The notes beneath the pieces were generated by a model. It saw nothing but the letters and a program-made list of their open reading frames with translations, made no database searches and was not told the origin of the DNA. The position numbers and the translations under genes are program-made. A stretch of 64,000 nucleotides of DNA from JAFAMS01 sp049520515. GTDB lineage: Bacteria > Vulcanimicrobiota > Vulcanimicrobiia > Vulcanimicrobiales > Vulcanimicrobiaceae. The stretch's first letter is position 1; every line of letters starts with the position of its first letter. The DNA lies in contig JBEKPS010000001.1 of the NCBI GenBank assembly GCA_049520515.1, forward strand, positions 186,001 to 250,000, read 5' to 3'. Shown here one piece after another: positions 23,644 to 32,050 of the stretch.

Positions 23644-24604
23644 CCTTCCCGGCTTCGATATCGCGGACTTTGATCAGCGGGTAGCCGACGCTGCCGTCTT
23701 CGCTTTGCCGCCACGCCTCGACGATCAGATTGCGCAGCTCATCGGCCCCGGCCGCGAGCCGATCCGCGGTAAAATTGACGCCTGCATCCGTGCGCGCTGC
23801 AAATGCGCCTTGCATGAAGAGCGTGTAGGTCGGGATTACCTGCGCGTTTGTGGCCGCAAGATAGCGTGCCGTTTCAGCTTCGATCGTGCAATTGCAAGCA
23901 ACGAGCGCTTTCATATGCGCGAGAACCGTCTGCTGATCGATATTGCGGTTGACATACTCGGATTCGAAACGCGCGTGCAAGCCTTTCGAGTCCGGATATT
24001 TATCCCAACCGTTAAAGTGAAGCGTGACGTGCAGTGGCTGGCTGCCGTCGCCGACGAAGTGACTCCACCAGCCGATATCGCGGATCGTCAGCGTCTCGCG
24101 CAGCGCGCGTAATCCCGCAAAATATGTGCGCGCCGCGGGATCCGTCGCGTTGCGCGCGAGATAATCGTCAGCGCGCCAATACGCAAAATCTTTGCGGACG
24201 ACTTCGAAGCCGTCCATGATCGAATACGGCAAATAGCCGGCTTTATATTCGTCGCTGCCGCCCGCACGAAGCGCCGTGTCGTATGCCTCGCGGGTCGGTG
24301 GCAGCGCGGTCAGTGGGACGCCGAAGACGGTACCGTCGTCACCGATGTCGAGGAAATGTCCGGTATCGGCGTCGCGATCTTCACTGGTGCCCGCGTCTTT
24401 GAGGTTGTCAGCTTCAGGCCCCAGGCGTCCGATCTCGAGAGCGGCGTCCGGCGTGCGCAGAAATGCGGGGATCCCGCTCGGCAGCGATTGCGCCGCTGCG
24501 TGGCTGATCATCATGTGACCGGCCTCGCCCCACGCATTTGCCGCGAGCGGCTGCAATGCGAACATCAACGTGCAAACGAGAGCACACAACCGACACGAGA
24601 TCAT
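23609..24604 (-). CDS. S1/P1-type zinc nuclease family protein, secreted
   Basis: 331 residues from ATG 24604, which overlaps the dinG stop (ATGA). The signal peptide (CALVCTLMFALQPLAANA) would be cleaved to leave the N-terminal Trp of WGEAGHMMISHAAA, as P1 nuclease requires for the trinuclear zinc site. Further ligands are in EADNLKD, TGHFLDI, WWSHFVGDGSQPLHV and NGWDKYPDSKGLHARFE. Such enzymes cleave single-stranded nucleic acids or remove 3'-phosphates; related proteins are phospholipase C. A role in scavenging phosphate or nucleotides outside the cell is plausible. Confidence 0.9.
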   Translation of the reverse strand: MISCRLCALVCTLMFALQPLAANAWGEAGHMMISHAAAQSLPSGIPAFLRTPDAALEIGRLGPEADNLKDAGTSEDRDADTGHFLDIGDDGTVFGVPLTALPPTREAYDTALRAGGSDEYKAGYLPYSIMDGFEVVRKDFAYWRADDYLARNATDPAARTYFAGLRALRETLTIRDIGWWSHFVGDGSQPLHVTLHFNGWDKYPDSKGLHARFESEYVNRNIDQQTVLAHMKALVACNCTIEAETARYLAATNAQVIPTYTLFMQGAFAARTDAGVNFTADRLAAGADELRNLIVEAWRQSEDGSVGYPLIKVRDIEAGKVMPTRRALGGE

Positions 24605-26511
24605 CGAGAAAACAAACCTTCCAAGGCGGCGAGATCGTCGATACGCGTCGCCGGCGGCAGCGCAGAAAGAATCGTCGCGCCGTAACGCATTCCGAGCGCT
24701 CTTCCATCCAGCAGCGCCAAGAGCCCTGTATCCGTTTGCGAGCGAATGAGGCGGCCGAAACCTTGCTTCAGGCGCATGGTCGCAACGGGAATCATGTATC
24801 CTTCGAAACCGCTGAGGCCGCGGCGCTCGAGTGCAGCGATGCGTGCCGCCACAAGTGGATCGCTGGGCGATGGGAACGGCAACCGGTCGACGATTACGCA
24901 CGAGAGCGCATCACCGACGACGTCGATGCCTTCCCAGAATGTCGCGGTGGCAAAGAGCACCGCGTTCTTGGTCGTGCGAAACCAATCCAAGAGCTGCGTA
25001 CGCGGCAGCTCACCCTGCAGCCGCAACGGATACGGCAGCTGCTCGCGCAGCAAGTCGTAAACTTCGTGCAGCCGCGCATATGACGTGAACAAGACGAATG
25101 CACGGCCGCGCGTGCGCTCGAGGCACTCCTCGATCACCGGTGCCGCCATCGCCGCAAAATCGCGGCTCTTCGGATTGAAGCGCGCGGGCGCGACATAGAG
25201 CCGCGCCTGCTTCGGATAGTCAAAGGGCGAAGGCGCAACCAGCTCTTGCGCTTCGTTGACGCCCAGCTGCGAGCGCAAAAATGCAAACGACGTGCCTTCC
25301 GCGAGCGTCGCGCTGGTGAGAACGACGCTTTGCGTGCGCGTGAAGAGCATCTCGCGCAGGAAGTCCGCGATCTCAAACGGAGCCGCATTGATCTCGTAGC
25401 GTGCTTCGGATTCTGCGCGCTCGACCCAAGCAATCGTATCCGGCTCGATGTCGGTCGACTGCAGACTGCGCCGAATCCGTTGCACCGTCGTCTGCTGCGC
25501 CGTAATCGTGCGCAGCGCAAGTTCGCGACGGCGCTGGCGCTCGGCTTCGTTCGCAGTCGTGCGCCGCAAGCCGGATTCCCAGTTGACGTGCACCCAATCC
25601 TCGAGCCGCAGCAGCGAGTCGTGCAGCTCATCGAGGCTTCCGTCGAGCTCGTCGTCTTCGCGCAGGAGCACGCGCTCGTCGGGGAGCCGAGCCAGAATGC
25701 TCGTGAGCCGGCGAATGCCTTCCGTGATCTCGGCGTCATGATGACCGGGCAGATGATATGCGCCGTGCAGCTTGCGCATCATGCGCGCCAGTACCGGTTG
25801 CGAGAGTGTCGCGGTCATCGCGGCGGTTGCATAGCGTTCGCATTGATGGGCTTCGTCGAGGATGACGTAGTCGTAGGGCGGTAAGAGTCCACCGCCCATC
25901 GCGAGATCCATGAAAAATAGCGCGTGATTGACGACGACGAGATCGGCGTAGCGCGCCGCGTCGCGCCGCATGAAAAACCAGCAGTTGCTGAAGCGTTCAC
26001 AAAACTCACCGACGCAATCGTCGGCATCAGCGTCGAGCGATTCCCAATCGTCAGCGCGCGGAACGAACTCGAGCTCGGCACGGTCGCCGGTCTGCGTCTC
26101 TTCGGCCCAGTGCCATAGCCGCTCGAGACCGGCGCTCGAGGCGACGAGCCGTTCGCCAACGGCGCGCTCGTATTTCGAGCGACAGAGATAGTGATTGCGG
26201 CCTTTGAGCAGCTCCGCACGTGCGGGAATTCCGGTTGCCGCAATCGCCATCGGAATATCTTTGCGCATCAGCTGCTCTTGCAGCGCGATCGTTCCGGTTG
26301 AGATGACGACTTTGCGTTTGCTGCGGATCGCAGGTATCAAGTAGGCCATCGACTTGCCCACGCCGGTGCCGGCTTCGACGATCGTGTGCGCGTTCTCGAG
26401 AAAGCCGCGTTCGATGAGCTGCGCCATCTGGAGCTGGCCAGGACGCGCTTCGAATGCGGGCAGGGTCTGTGCGAGCGCGCCGCCCTGACCGAAGAATTCT
26501 TCGATCGTCAT
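24601..26511 (-). CDS. DinG-family ATP-dependent helicase
   Basis: 636 residues from ATG 26511, overlapping the rhomboid stop. A longer frame upstream only reads through the rhomboid gene. Walker A is VEAGTGVGKSMAYL, the DEAH box is VILDEAHQCERYA, and motif VI is MRLKQGFGRLIRSQTDTG. Four cysteines between motifs I and II (YLCRSK, DDCVGEFC, SNCWFF) match the 4Fe-4S cluster of XPD/DinG helicases. It unwinds structured DNA (R-loops, G-quadruplexes) in repair. No exonuclease domain is attached. Confidence 0.94.
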   Translation of the reverse strand: MTIEEFFGQGGALAQTLPAFEARPGQLQMAQLIERGFLENAHTIVEAGTGVGKSMAYLIPAIRSKRKVVISTGTIALQEQLMRKDIPMAIAATGIPARAELLKGRNHYLCRSKYERAVGERLVASSAGLERLWHWAEETQTGDRAELEFVPRADDWESLDADADDCVGEFCERFSNCWFFMRRDAARYADLVVVNHALFFMDLAMGGGLLPPYDYVILDEAHQCERYATAAMTATLSQPVLARMMRKLHGAYHLPGHHDAEITEGIRRLTSILARLPDERVLLREDDELDGSLDELHDSLLRLEDWVHVNWESGLRRTTANEAERQRRRELALRTITAQQTTVQRIRRSLQSTDIEPDTIAWVERAESEARYEINAAPFEIADFLREMLFTRTQSVVLTSATLAEGTSFAFLRSQLGVNEAQELVAPSPFDYPKQARLYVAPARFNPKSRDFAAMAAPVIEECLERTRGRAFVLFTSYARLHEVYDLLREQLPYPLRLQGELPRTQLLDWFRTTKNAVLFATATFWEGIDVVGDALSCVIVDRLPFPSPSDPLVAARIAALERRGLSGFEGYMIPVATMRLKQGFGRLIRSQTDTGLLALLDGRALGMRYGATILSALPPATRIDDLAALEGLFSR

Positions 26512-27143
26512 TGGTGCGGCGGCTGTTGTGGCGGCAGCAGCTCGGCTTCGACCGGCGCGCCTTGCGACTGCACTTGCACGCTCATTCCCCGCCGCAAATG
26601 CACGGGGACACGATAGAGGATGACGCCCAGTATGAAACCCGTCACCAAACCGCCGAGGTGCCCAGCTTGCGAGATGTTCGGAATCATGAAGCCGAGCAGC
26701 ACGTTGATGATCACGAGACCGAGCATATTGCGCACCAGCTGCCGGCCGTGTTCCCCCAGACGTAGTCCGGCGGCAACGAGCGCACCGAACAAACCGAAGA
26801 TCGCGCCGCTCGCGCCGATCGTGATCTCCGTGTAATTGAATTGATAGATCGCCCAGCCCGCGCCGATGATCGAGGCGATGTAGAGCATAGCCATCTTGGG
26901 AGTGCCGAAGAGCTGCTCGACGATCGTGCCAATTTGCCAGAGCGCAAACATGTTGAACGCGATGTGCAGGAAGCCATCGTGGAGGAATGCCGACGTGAAG
27001 GCACGCCACCATTGGCCGTCCTGCACCGCCGGGCCATAGAACGCGCCAGCTTGCACGAGACTAGCCGAGCTGGCCGTTACATTGTGCGTGTAGGTCCACA
27101 CGAACACGAGAATGTTCGCGACGATGAGGATCCGCGTCAGCAC
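26508..27143 (-). CDS. Rhomboid family intramembrane serine protease
   Basis: 211 residues from GTG 27143. Six hydrophobic helices are visible. HIAFNMFALWQIG gives the helix-2 H-x-x-x-N motif, GASGAIFGLFGAL carries the catalytic Ser, and NISQAGHLGGLVTGFI carries the catalytic His. The C-terminal tail after the last helix is hydrophilic and Gln-rich. The substrate is unknown. It is in one operon with dtxR and dinG (4-base overlap with dinG, 3 bases from dtxR). Confidence 0.94.
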   Translation of the reverse strand: MLTRILIVANILVFVWTYTHNVTASSASLVQAGAFYGPAVQDGQWWRAFTSAFLHDGFLHIAFNMFALWQIGTIVEQLFGTPKMAMLYIASIIGAGWAIYQFNYTEITIGASGAIFGLFGALVAAGLRLGEHGRQLVRNMLGLVIINVLLGFMIPNISQAGHLGGLVTGFILGVILYRVPVHLRRGMSVQVQSQGAPVEAELLPPQQPPHQ

Positions 27144-27146
27144 GAT

Positions 27147-27818
27147 TTAGAGTTCGGTGACCGTGAGCTGTTTTGCGAGATCCAGCGAGATCGCTTGACG
27201 GCGTCCGTCGTACGCGATCGTGATTGGGCCACCCAGCGGCGCTTTCTCGACGACTTCAATTGCGGTACCGCGCTTCAGGCCGATATCGGAGAGATACTTG
27301 AGCAATTCCGTCATCTGCTCGGTGACGCTATGCAGCTTGGCTTTGCCGCCAACGTCGAGCTGCGCGATCGGCTGCCCGACGACTGCGGGCTCGGAGAGAT
27401 CTGCCGATGGTATCGGATGGCCGTGCGGACAGAATTTCGGATCGCCGAGAATCGCGACAAGCCGCTCCTCGACGCGCGACGAGATTGCGTGCTCCAGCCG
27501 GCACGCTTCTTCATAGACTTCATCCCACGGCAGTCCGAGGATTTGGGTAAGGAACACTTCGGCGAGACGATTACGTCTCACGACGCGCACGGCGGTTTCG
27601 AGACCCTTATGCGTCAGCGCGATGCCGCCGCGCGCTTGGTGCTCGATGAAGCCCTCGACCGCGAGCTTCTTCAGCATGCCGGAAACCGACGCGGGCGCGA
27701 CGCCAAGCTCGGACGCTAGCGCAGAATTCGAGACGCCCGGCCCCTCGCGCTCGAGCCGGTAGATCGCCTCGAGATACTCCTCGTTCGACTCGTCGAAATG
27801 CGTGTGCTGACCCGGCAT
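27147..27818 (-). CDS. DtxR/MntR family metal-dependent regulator
   Basis: 223 residues. An N-terminal winged helix (EEYLEAIYRLEREG ... LGVAPASVSGMLKKLAVEGFIEH) is followed by the dimerisation/metal domain (AEVFLTQILGLPWDEVYEEACRLEHAIS with Cys/Glu/His ligands, and FCPHGHPIP) and a C-terminal SH3-like FeoA domain (GTAIEVVEKAPLGGPITIAY). The Cys in EEACRLEH suggests an iron-type site as in IdeR/DtxR more than MntR, but this is not decisive. It follows add by four bases. Confidence 0.93.
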   Translation of the reverse strand: MPGQHTHFDESNEEYLEAIYRLEREGPGVSNSALASELGVAPASVSGMLKKLAVEGFIEHQARGGIALTHKGLETAVRVVRRNRLAEVFLTQILGLPWDEVYEEACRLEHAISSRVEERLVAILGDPKFCPHGHPIPSADLSEPAVVGQPIAQLDVGGKAKLHSVTEQMTELLKYLSDIGLKRGTAIEVVEKAPLGGPITIAYDGRRQAISLDLAKQLTVTEL

Positions 27819-27822
27819 GCTG

Positions 27823-28818
27823 CTAACTTCGCCGCGCGGGGACTGCGGCGCTTTCCAGGGCGTGGAGCAGCTTGGCTTTTCGTTCCGGCGACGCGAACGA
27901 CGCCTCGATCCCGTTGCGTGCGATTCTTACCGCGGCGTCGACACCCATCGTTTGTTCGACGAGCGCGTACTCATCGAGCAGCGTGCAGCGAAACATTGCC
28001 GGGTCGTCGGAGTCAATCGTCACGATGACGCCGGCAGCGTCGAGCTGCGCAAGTGGATGCACTTGATCTTCGGGACAAGCACCCGTGCGCCGATTCGAAG
28101 TCGGACAGACTTCGAGCGGAATGCGGCGCTCGACAAGCATGGCGACGACCGAGTCATCCTCGAGCGCGCGGATTCCGTGACCGATGCGTTCCGCTCCCAG
28201 TATCTCGACCGCGTCGCGGACCGACTGTGCGCCGGCAACTTCGCCCGCGTGCGCGACCGTGTGCAAACCCGCGCTTCTCGCAAGCTCGAAGGCTTCGGGG
28301 AAAAGCGACGCGGGGAAGCGCGCTTCATCACCACCGAGTCCGACACCGATGACGCCGTACTCTTTCCAGCGCGCCGCGCGCTCGACGCTTTGCACGGCTT
28401 TCTCCGGACCGAAGTTGCGCGTGAGGTCGCAGATCAGCGCGACCTCGATCGCGTCGTGATCGAGCGCTTCGCGAATTGCACGCATGCATGCTTCTTCATC
28501 GATCGTTGGATGAAAGAACGACCACACGGACGGCGAGATGAAAATCTCAGCATAGCGCACGCCCTGCGCGACCGCGTCAAGGACGTACTCGCGCGCGATG
28601 CGCGCGAACGCTTGGGGCCCGTTGAGCGCCTTACACACGGCTTGGAAGGCGAGCAAGAACTCCGGGAAGTCGGCAAACTCGTACAAATCCGCCGGAACGT
28701 CGAGGCCGACGAGCCGTCCAAGCTCCCGAAGGGTCGCCGGCCGAACCGTCCCCTCGAGGTGGCAGTGGAGCTGAACCTTAGGGAGAGTGCGGAGAAAGTC
28801 GGAATGCTCGGCGCTCAC
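27823..28818 (-). CDS. add: Adenosine deaminase family protein
   Basis: 331 residues. The metal motif is LHCHLEGT, substrate Gly/Asp residues are in GVGLGGDEARFP, metal His and catalytic Glu are in TVAHAGEVAG, and ERIGHGIR and VTIDSDDPAMF complete the site. It deaminates adenosine, although related enzymes act on adenine or 6-aminodeoxyfutalosine. First gene of a five-gene operon ending with the P1 nuclease, so part of the operon may serve nucleotide salvage. Its start lies close to, and divergent from, the tRNA promoter. Confidence 0.88.
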   Translation of the reverse strand: MSAEHSDFLRTLPKVQLHCHLEGTVRPATLRELGRLVGLDVPADLYEFADFPEFLLAFQAVCKALNGPQAFARIAREYVLDAVAQGVRYAEIFISPSVWSFFHPTIDEEACMRAIREALDHDAIEVALICDLTRNFGPEKAVQSVERAARWKEYGVIGVGLGGDEARFPASLFPEAFELARSAGLHTVAHAGEVAGAQSVRDAVEILGAERIGHGIRALEDDSVVAMLVERRIPLEVCPTSNRRTGACPEDQVHPLAQLDAAGVIVTIDSDDPAMFRCTLLDEYALVEQTMGVDAAVRIARNGIEASFASPERKAKLLHALESAAVPARRS

Positions 28819-28840
28819 GCCTCGCGCTTCATCGAGGCCC

Positions 28841-28870
28841 TTGACGCCGCCTTGAGGCAGCCCCTATACT
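28841..28870 (+). promoter_or_regulatory. Promoter of the initiator tRNA
   Basis: TTGACG (28841-28846), an 18-base spacer and TATACT (28865-28870). The predicted start near 28877 is about 16 bases before the mature tRNA. Confidence 0.75.
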
Positions 28871-28892
28871 GTCGTTCGCGCTGGCCGTCCGT

Positions 28893-28969
<77 letters not shown>

Positions 28970-28975
28970 TGCTGG

Positions 28976-29003
28976 AGAGTCCCGATCGAAAGATCGGGAC
29001 TCT
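28976..29003 (+). terminator. Hairpin terminator after tRNA-fMet
   Basis: A perfect 12-bp stem, AGAGTCCCGATC and GATCGGGACTCT, around a GAAA loop, followed by a weak T/C tract. It begins seven bases after the tRNA and ends 21 bases before the next gene, so some read-through is possible. Confidence 0.75.
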
Positions 29004-29024
29004 TCGCTTCGAAGAGGTCGCACC

Positions 29025-29837
29025 ATGACGTCTACTGCGGTTGCCGACCTCGCGCAAGAAACGTTGGATGCTCTCGATCACCGGTTGCAAATTGCGCCCT
29101 TCTCAGGGCGGCTCGATGCATTTAGCAACGACGAAGCCTATGCGGTCATCGCTCGCATGCGTGAACTGCGCGAAGCACGCGGAGAGCACGTCGTTGGTCG
29201 AAAGATCGGATTTACCAATCGAACGATTTGGAGCGAGTATGGCGTTTTCGCTCCAATCTGGGGTTACGTGTACGACACGACAGCACACGATCTATCGAAC
29301 CTTGGCGACGGGTTTTCGCTCAAGCCTTTCAGCGAACCGAAAATCGAGCCGGAAATCGCGTTTAAACTCCGGAGCGCCCCGAGAAGTGGGATGTCGCCCG
29401 CAGAGCTTTTGGAATCGATCGAGTGGGCAGCACACGGATTTGAAATCGTTCAGTCGATCTTCCCGGGTTGGAAATTCACGGCTGCAGATTCGATCGCAGC
29501 GAACGGTTTACACGGCGCGCTACTCCTGGGCGATCAACGAATCGCGCCTGGAGACCACAGTGAGTGGACGCGCATGCTCGAGTCCTTCGAAATCGAACTC
29601 CACCGCGATGGAGAACACAGCGACCGCGGTCACGCAGCGAATGTCATCGACGGTCCACTTCATGCCCTGCTGCACTTGATCGAACTCTTGCAGCACGATC
29701 CGCACAATCCGCCGCTTTCGACAGGCGAGATCATCACGACCGGGACGTTGACGCGTGCGTTCCCTGCCTCGTCGGGCCAGCGCTGGAACACTGTCCTTCA
29801 CGGTATCCCGCTCGACGGAATTTCGGTAACGCTTTAG
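29025..29837 (+). CDS. 2-keto-4-pentenoate hydratase / fumarylacetoacetate hydrolase superfamily protein
   Basis: 270 residues. EHVVGRKIGFTNRTIWSEYGVFAPIWGYVYD, KPFSEPKIEPEIAFKL (metal-binding E-x-E) and GFEIVQSIFPGWKFTAADSIAANGLHGALLLG follow the MhpD/2-oxopent-4-enoate hydratase pattern. These enzymes add water to 2-hydroxypenta-2,4-dienoates or decarboxylate oxalocrotonate in meta-cleavage pathways. No other ring-cleavage genes are present, so the pathway is open. Codon use is a little more AT-rich than the core genes. It has a convergent 4-base overlap with the GGDEF gene. Confidence 0.87.
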   Translation: MTSTAVADLAQETLDALDHRLQIAPFSGRLDAFSNDEAYAVIARMRELREARGEHVVGRKIGFTNRTIWSEYGVFAPIWGYVYDTTAHDLSNLGDGFSLKPFSEPKIEPEIAFKLRSAPRSGMSPAELLESIEWAAHGFEIVQSIFPGWKFTAADSIAANGLHGALLLGDQRIAPGDHSEWTRMLESFEIELHRDGEHSDRGHAANVIDGPLHALLHLIELLQHDPHNPPLSTGEIITTGTLTRAFPASSGQRWNTVLHGIPLDGISVTL

Positions 29838-31174
29838 AGGTTCAGCGCAAGCTCTGAGGAGCGGGGTGCGGCCGTTACACAATTTCTTCCATTAGCTTTT
29901 GAACGGTAAAGCGCTTCGTCGGCCGCCCTGAGCAACTCGATCTTGTTATTCGCGTCCAAGGGATATGAGGCGACCCCGCCAGAGACGGTAACAGGGCCAA
30001 GTTGTTGATTCTGGATCGTCAGGACCATGCGTTCGATTTCCTCGCGCATGACGTCGGCCCACTTCATCGCCGCCGTCGTGTCGGCACCGGGAAGCACGAT
30101 AAGGATCTCTTCGCCACCATAACGGCACGCAATATCGCTCTTCCGAGCACGCCTGCTGATAAACGAGCCGAGCGCCGCCAACACCGCGTCGCCCGCCTCG
30201 TGCCCGAAACGGTCGTTGAATTTCTTGAAGTAATCAATGTCGAACATGACCAGGGCGAGCGGAGTCTTGTTGCGTTCACCTCCGCTCAATTCGAGATCGA
30301 TTGCTTCATCCATAAAGCGGCGATTGTACAACCCCGTCAGTAAGTCGTGGGTCGCATCATTGCGAAGACCCTCGCGCAGCCGAATGCTCGAAAGCGCAGT
30401 CGCCAAGCCTTGTCCCATAACCGATAGGAAAGCGAGTTCCTTTGGTGGCGCTGCTCCGTTGGAGTCTATGGCTTTTGAATCGAGCCAAAAGCTTAACAAG
30501 CCGAGCACCTCGCCCGCGGCAGTCACCGGCAGACAAACGGTCGTGCCGGCAATGGCGGAAAAATGCGGACACCTGATGGCCTCGCTGTTGGTGGCCGCCT
30601 CGTGCAGCTTCCCCATTCGCAGCGCCCAGCAGTCATCGGGCTGGAAGGTTGGAGCGGTGAACTCCGTCGTTTGGTTCCAACCGATCGTGCGTTCGAGCAA
30701 ATGTCGCGAGGGTTTGAAAACGTAGAGCGCGCCGGGAATGCCTGGCAACAGCCGCTGGAATTGCATGGCGATGATCCCGTACGCTTCGTTCGAGGTTTGG
30801 CAGGCTTGCAAGAGGCTCACCGTTTCTCCAACGAGTGAGGTGAACTCGAGCTGCTGTTCGCTAACTTCTATCGAACGTTCAAGCTTCTGGTTGGCCGTCG
30901 CCAAGTCGGCGGTTCTCGCATCGACGCGCCGCGTCAAATTTCCCTGCGCTGCGAGCAGAGTTACTTCGTTTGACGTTAGCAAGGCATTTTTCTGGCGCAG
31001 CACTTTGAAGACACCGTAGTACAGCACTGGAAAAAGGACTGCGGTTAACAGGACCGCATCGAGAAGTGCGGAGATAAGCGGGTCGGCGCGGACGTTCCTC
31101 AAAACCAACGCGATGACGGCGTCCGCGACGAAAATCGTCAATAACAGAAGTATAAGCAATCGCACGGGAACCAA
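29834..31174 (-). CDS. Membrane-bound diguanylate cyclase (2TM-GAF-GGDEF)
   Basis: 446 residues. Two N-terminal membrane helices (LLILLLLTIFVADAVIALVL and ALLDAVLLTAVLFPVLYYGV) lead into a coiled-coil (TADLATANQKLERSIEVSEQQLEF), a GAF domain (about 115-265) and a GGDEF domain (about 280-440). The active site is RYGGEEILIVLP, an accepted GGEEF form, so the enzyme should make c-di-GMP. RKSD lies five residues before it, the inhibitory I-site RxxD. The GAF domain probably senses a ligand or redox state. No effector gene is adjacent. Confidence 0.94.
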   Translation of the reverse strand: MVPVRLLILLLLTIFVADAVIALVLRNVRADPLISALLDAVLLTAVLFPVLYYGVFKVLRQKNALLTSNEVTLLAAQGNLTRRVDARTADLATANQKLERSIEVSEQQLEFTSLVGETVSLLQACQTSNEAYGIIAMQFQRLLPGIPGALYVFKPSRHLLERTIGWNQTTEFTAPTFQPDDCWALRMGKLHEAATNSEAIRCPHFSAIAGTTVCLPVTAAGEVLGLLSFWLDSKAIDSNGAAPPKELAFLSVMGQGLATALSSIRLREGLRNDATHDLLTGLYNRRFMDEAIDLELSGGERNKTPLALVMFDIDYFKKFNDRFGHEAGDAVLAALGSFISRRARKSDIACRYGGEEILIVLPGADTTAAMKWADVMREEIERMVLTIQNQQLGPVTVSGGVASYPLDANNKIELLRAADEALYRSKANGRNCVTAAPRSSELALNL

Positions 31175-31248
31175 GCCTACATCAGGGTCCTAGAGCTCGT
31201 CGTCCCATGAAAGGTTACTCGCCTCCGGTAACACGCTGGCACCTTAGT

Positions 31249-31563
31249 TCAGCGGCGGTTGCCATACGGGTTGCGTGCGACCGGATATTCGTTTTCTGGG
31301 ACGTACGCTCTGCGCTGAACGACATGGTGGTGCGAACGCCAGTAGCCGGCTTCGTTTTGGGTGACGTAGTAGCGCCGGCCGCCGTTGACGTAGTACGGAC
31401 GGTTATTGCTATCGATGAGCAAGGCACCGACGATGGCTGCGGCACCCACGATCACAGCGGTAGAAGTGGCGTCCGCCTTGGCGGGTTGAGCTGCGAGACC
31501 GAATAATCCACCCGCCAGCATAACGGCCGCGAGCAGGGTTGAAGTAAAACGATGATTTTGCAT
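31249..31563 (-). CDS. Small secreted protein with NNRPYY motif
   Basis: 104 residues. A signal peptide (TLLAAVMLAGGLFGLAAQPAKA) is followed by a hydrophobic STAVIVGAAAIVGALLI segment and then SNNRPYYVNGGRRYYVTQNEA with a YWRSHHH tail. The same pattern (NNRPYY, short Gly turn, RxY, A-x-x-W/Y, YWxSH) is found in the protein at 36581-36886. The family is unknown. It is divergent from the cupin gene, with a 76-base spacer. Confidence 0.7.
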   Translation of the reverse strand: MQNHRFTSTLLAAVMLAGGLFGLAAQPAKADATSTAVIVGAAAIVGALLIDSNNRPYYVNGGRRYYVTQNEAGYWRSHHHVVQRRAYVPENEYPVARNPYGNRR

Positions 31564-31639
31564 TTGTGACCTCCACCGATTAGCTTAGGCGGCTTTCGGC
31601 CACGCGTCTGTTCTCTATGAGACAGGTGTAGAATGTCGC

Positions 31640-32050
31640 ATGAGGATTATTGGGATCGCACTTCTCGTCTGCGTGTGCGCGGTCATCGCAGTCGCGGGCT
31701 TACGCGCGTACGGTCAGATGCAGCTGAAGGCGCCCCTCAGCGTCGCAATGGCAGATATGCCGGTGACGCTTGCGGCGGGCGACTACGACGTCGTCAATCA
31801 GCTCTTAGATATAATGCCGGGCGGATACATGCGAAAGCACCATCATGCTGGTCCCGTCATCGTCATGGTGATTTCGGGTGAATTAACGGTCACGGACGAC
31901 AAAGGGACGCGCGTCCTCACCGCCGGCCAAAGCGTGAACGAAGACGCCGCATACGTGCACGGCGCCGCAAACAACGGGGAGGCGATCGCTCACCTCGCCG
32001 TCACTTACATCGTTCCGAAAGGCGCACTCCGCACGATCATCGTTCAGTAG
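31640..32050 (+). CDS. Cupin-domain protein with N-terminal membrane anchor or signal
   Basis: 136 residues. A hydrophobic N-terminus (IIGIALLVCVCAVIAVAGL) targets it to the membrane or periplasm. The cupin domain has PGGYMRKHHHAGPVIVMVISGELTV (cupin motif 1 with three His and a late Glu) and VHGAANNGEAIAHLAV (motif 2 His). It probably binds a metal. The substrate is unknown. The end overlaps the convergent TIR gene by seven bases. Confidence 0.82.
   Translation: MRIIGIALLVCVCAVIAVAGLRAYGQMQLKAPLSVAMADMPVTLAAGDYDVVNQLLDIMPGGYMRKHHHAGPVIVMVISGELTVTDDKGTRVLTAGQSVNEDAAYVHGAANNGEAIAHLAVTYIVPKGALRTIIVQ

Noticed and set aside
24605..24901. Upstream extension of the P1 nuclease to 24901
   Set aside because: The extra residues overlap the end of dinG and lack similarity; the ATG at 24604 is followed by a good signal peptide and mature Trp.
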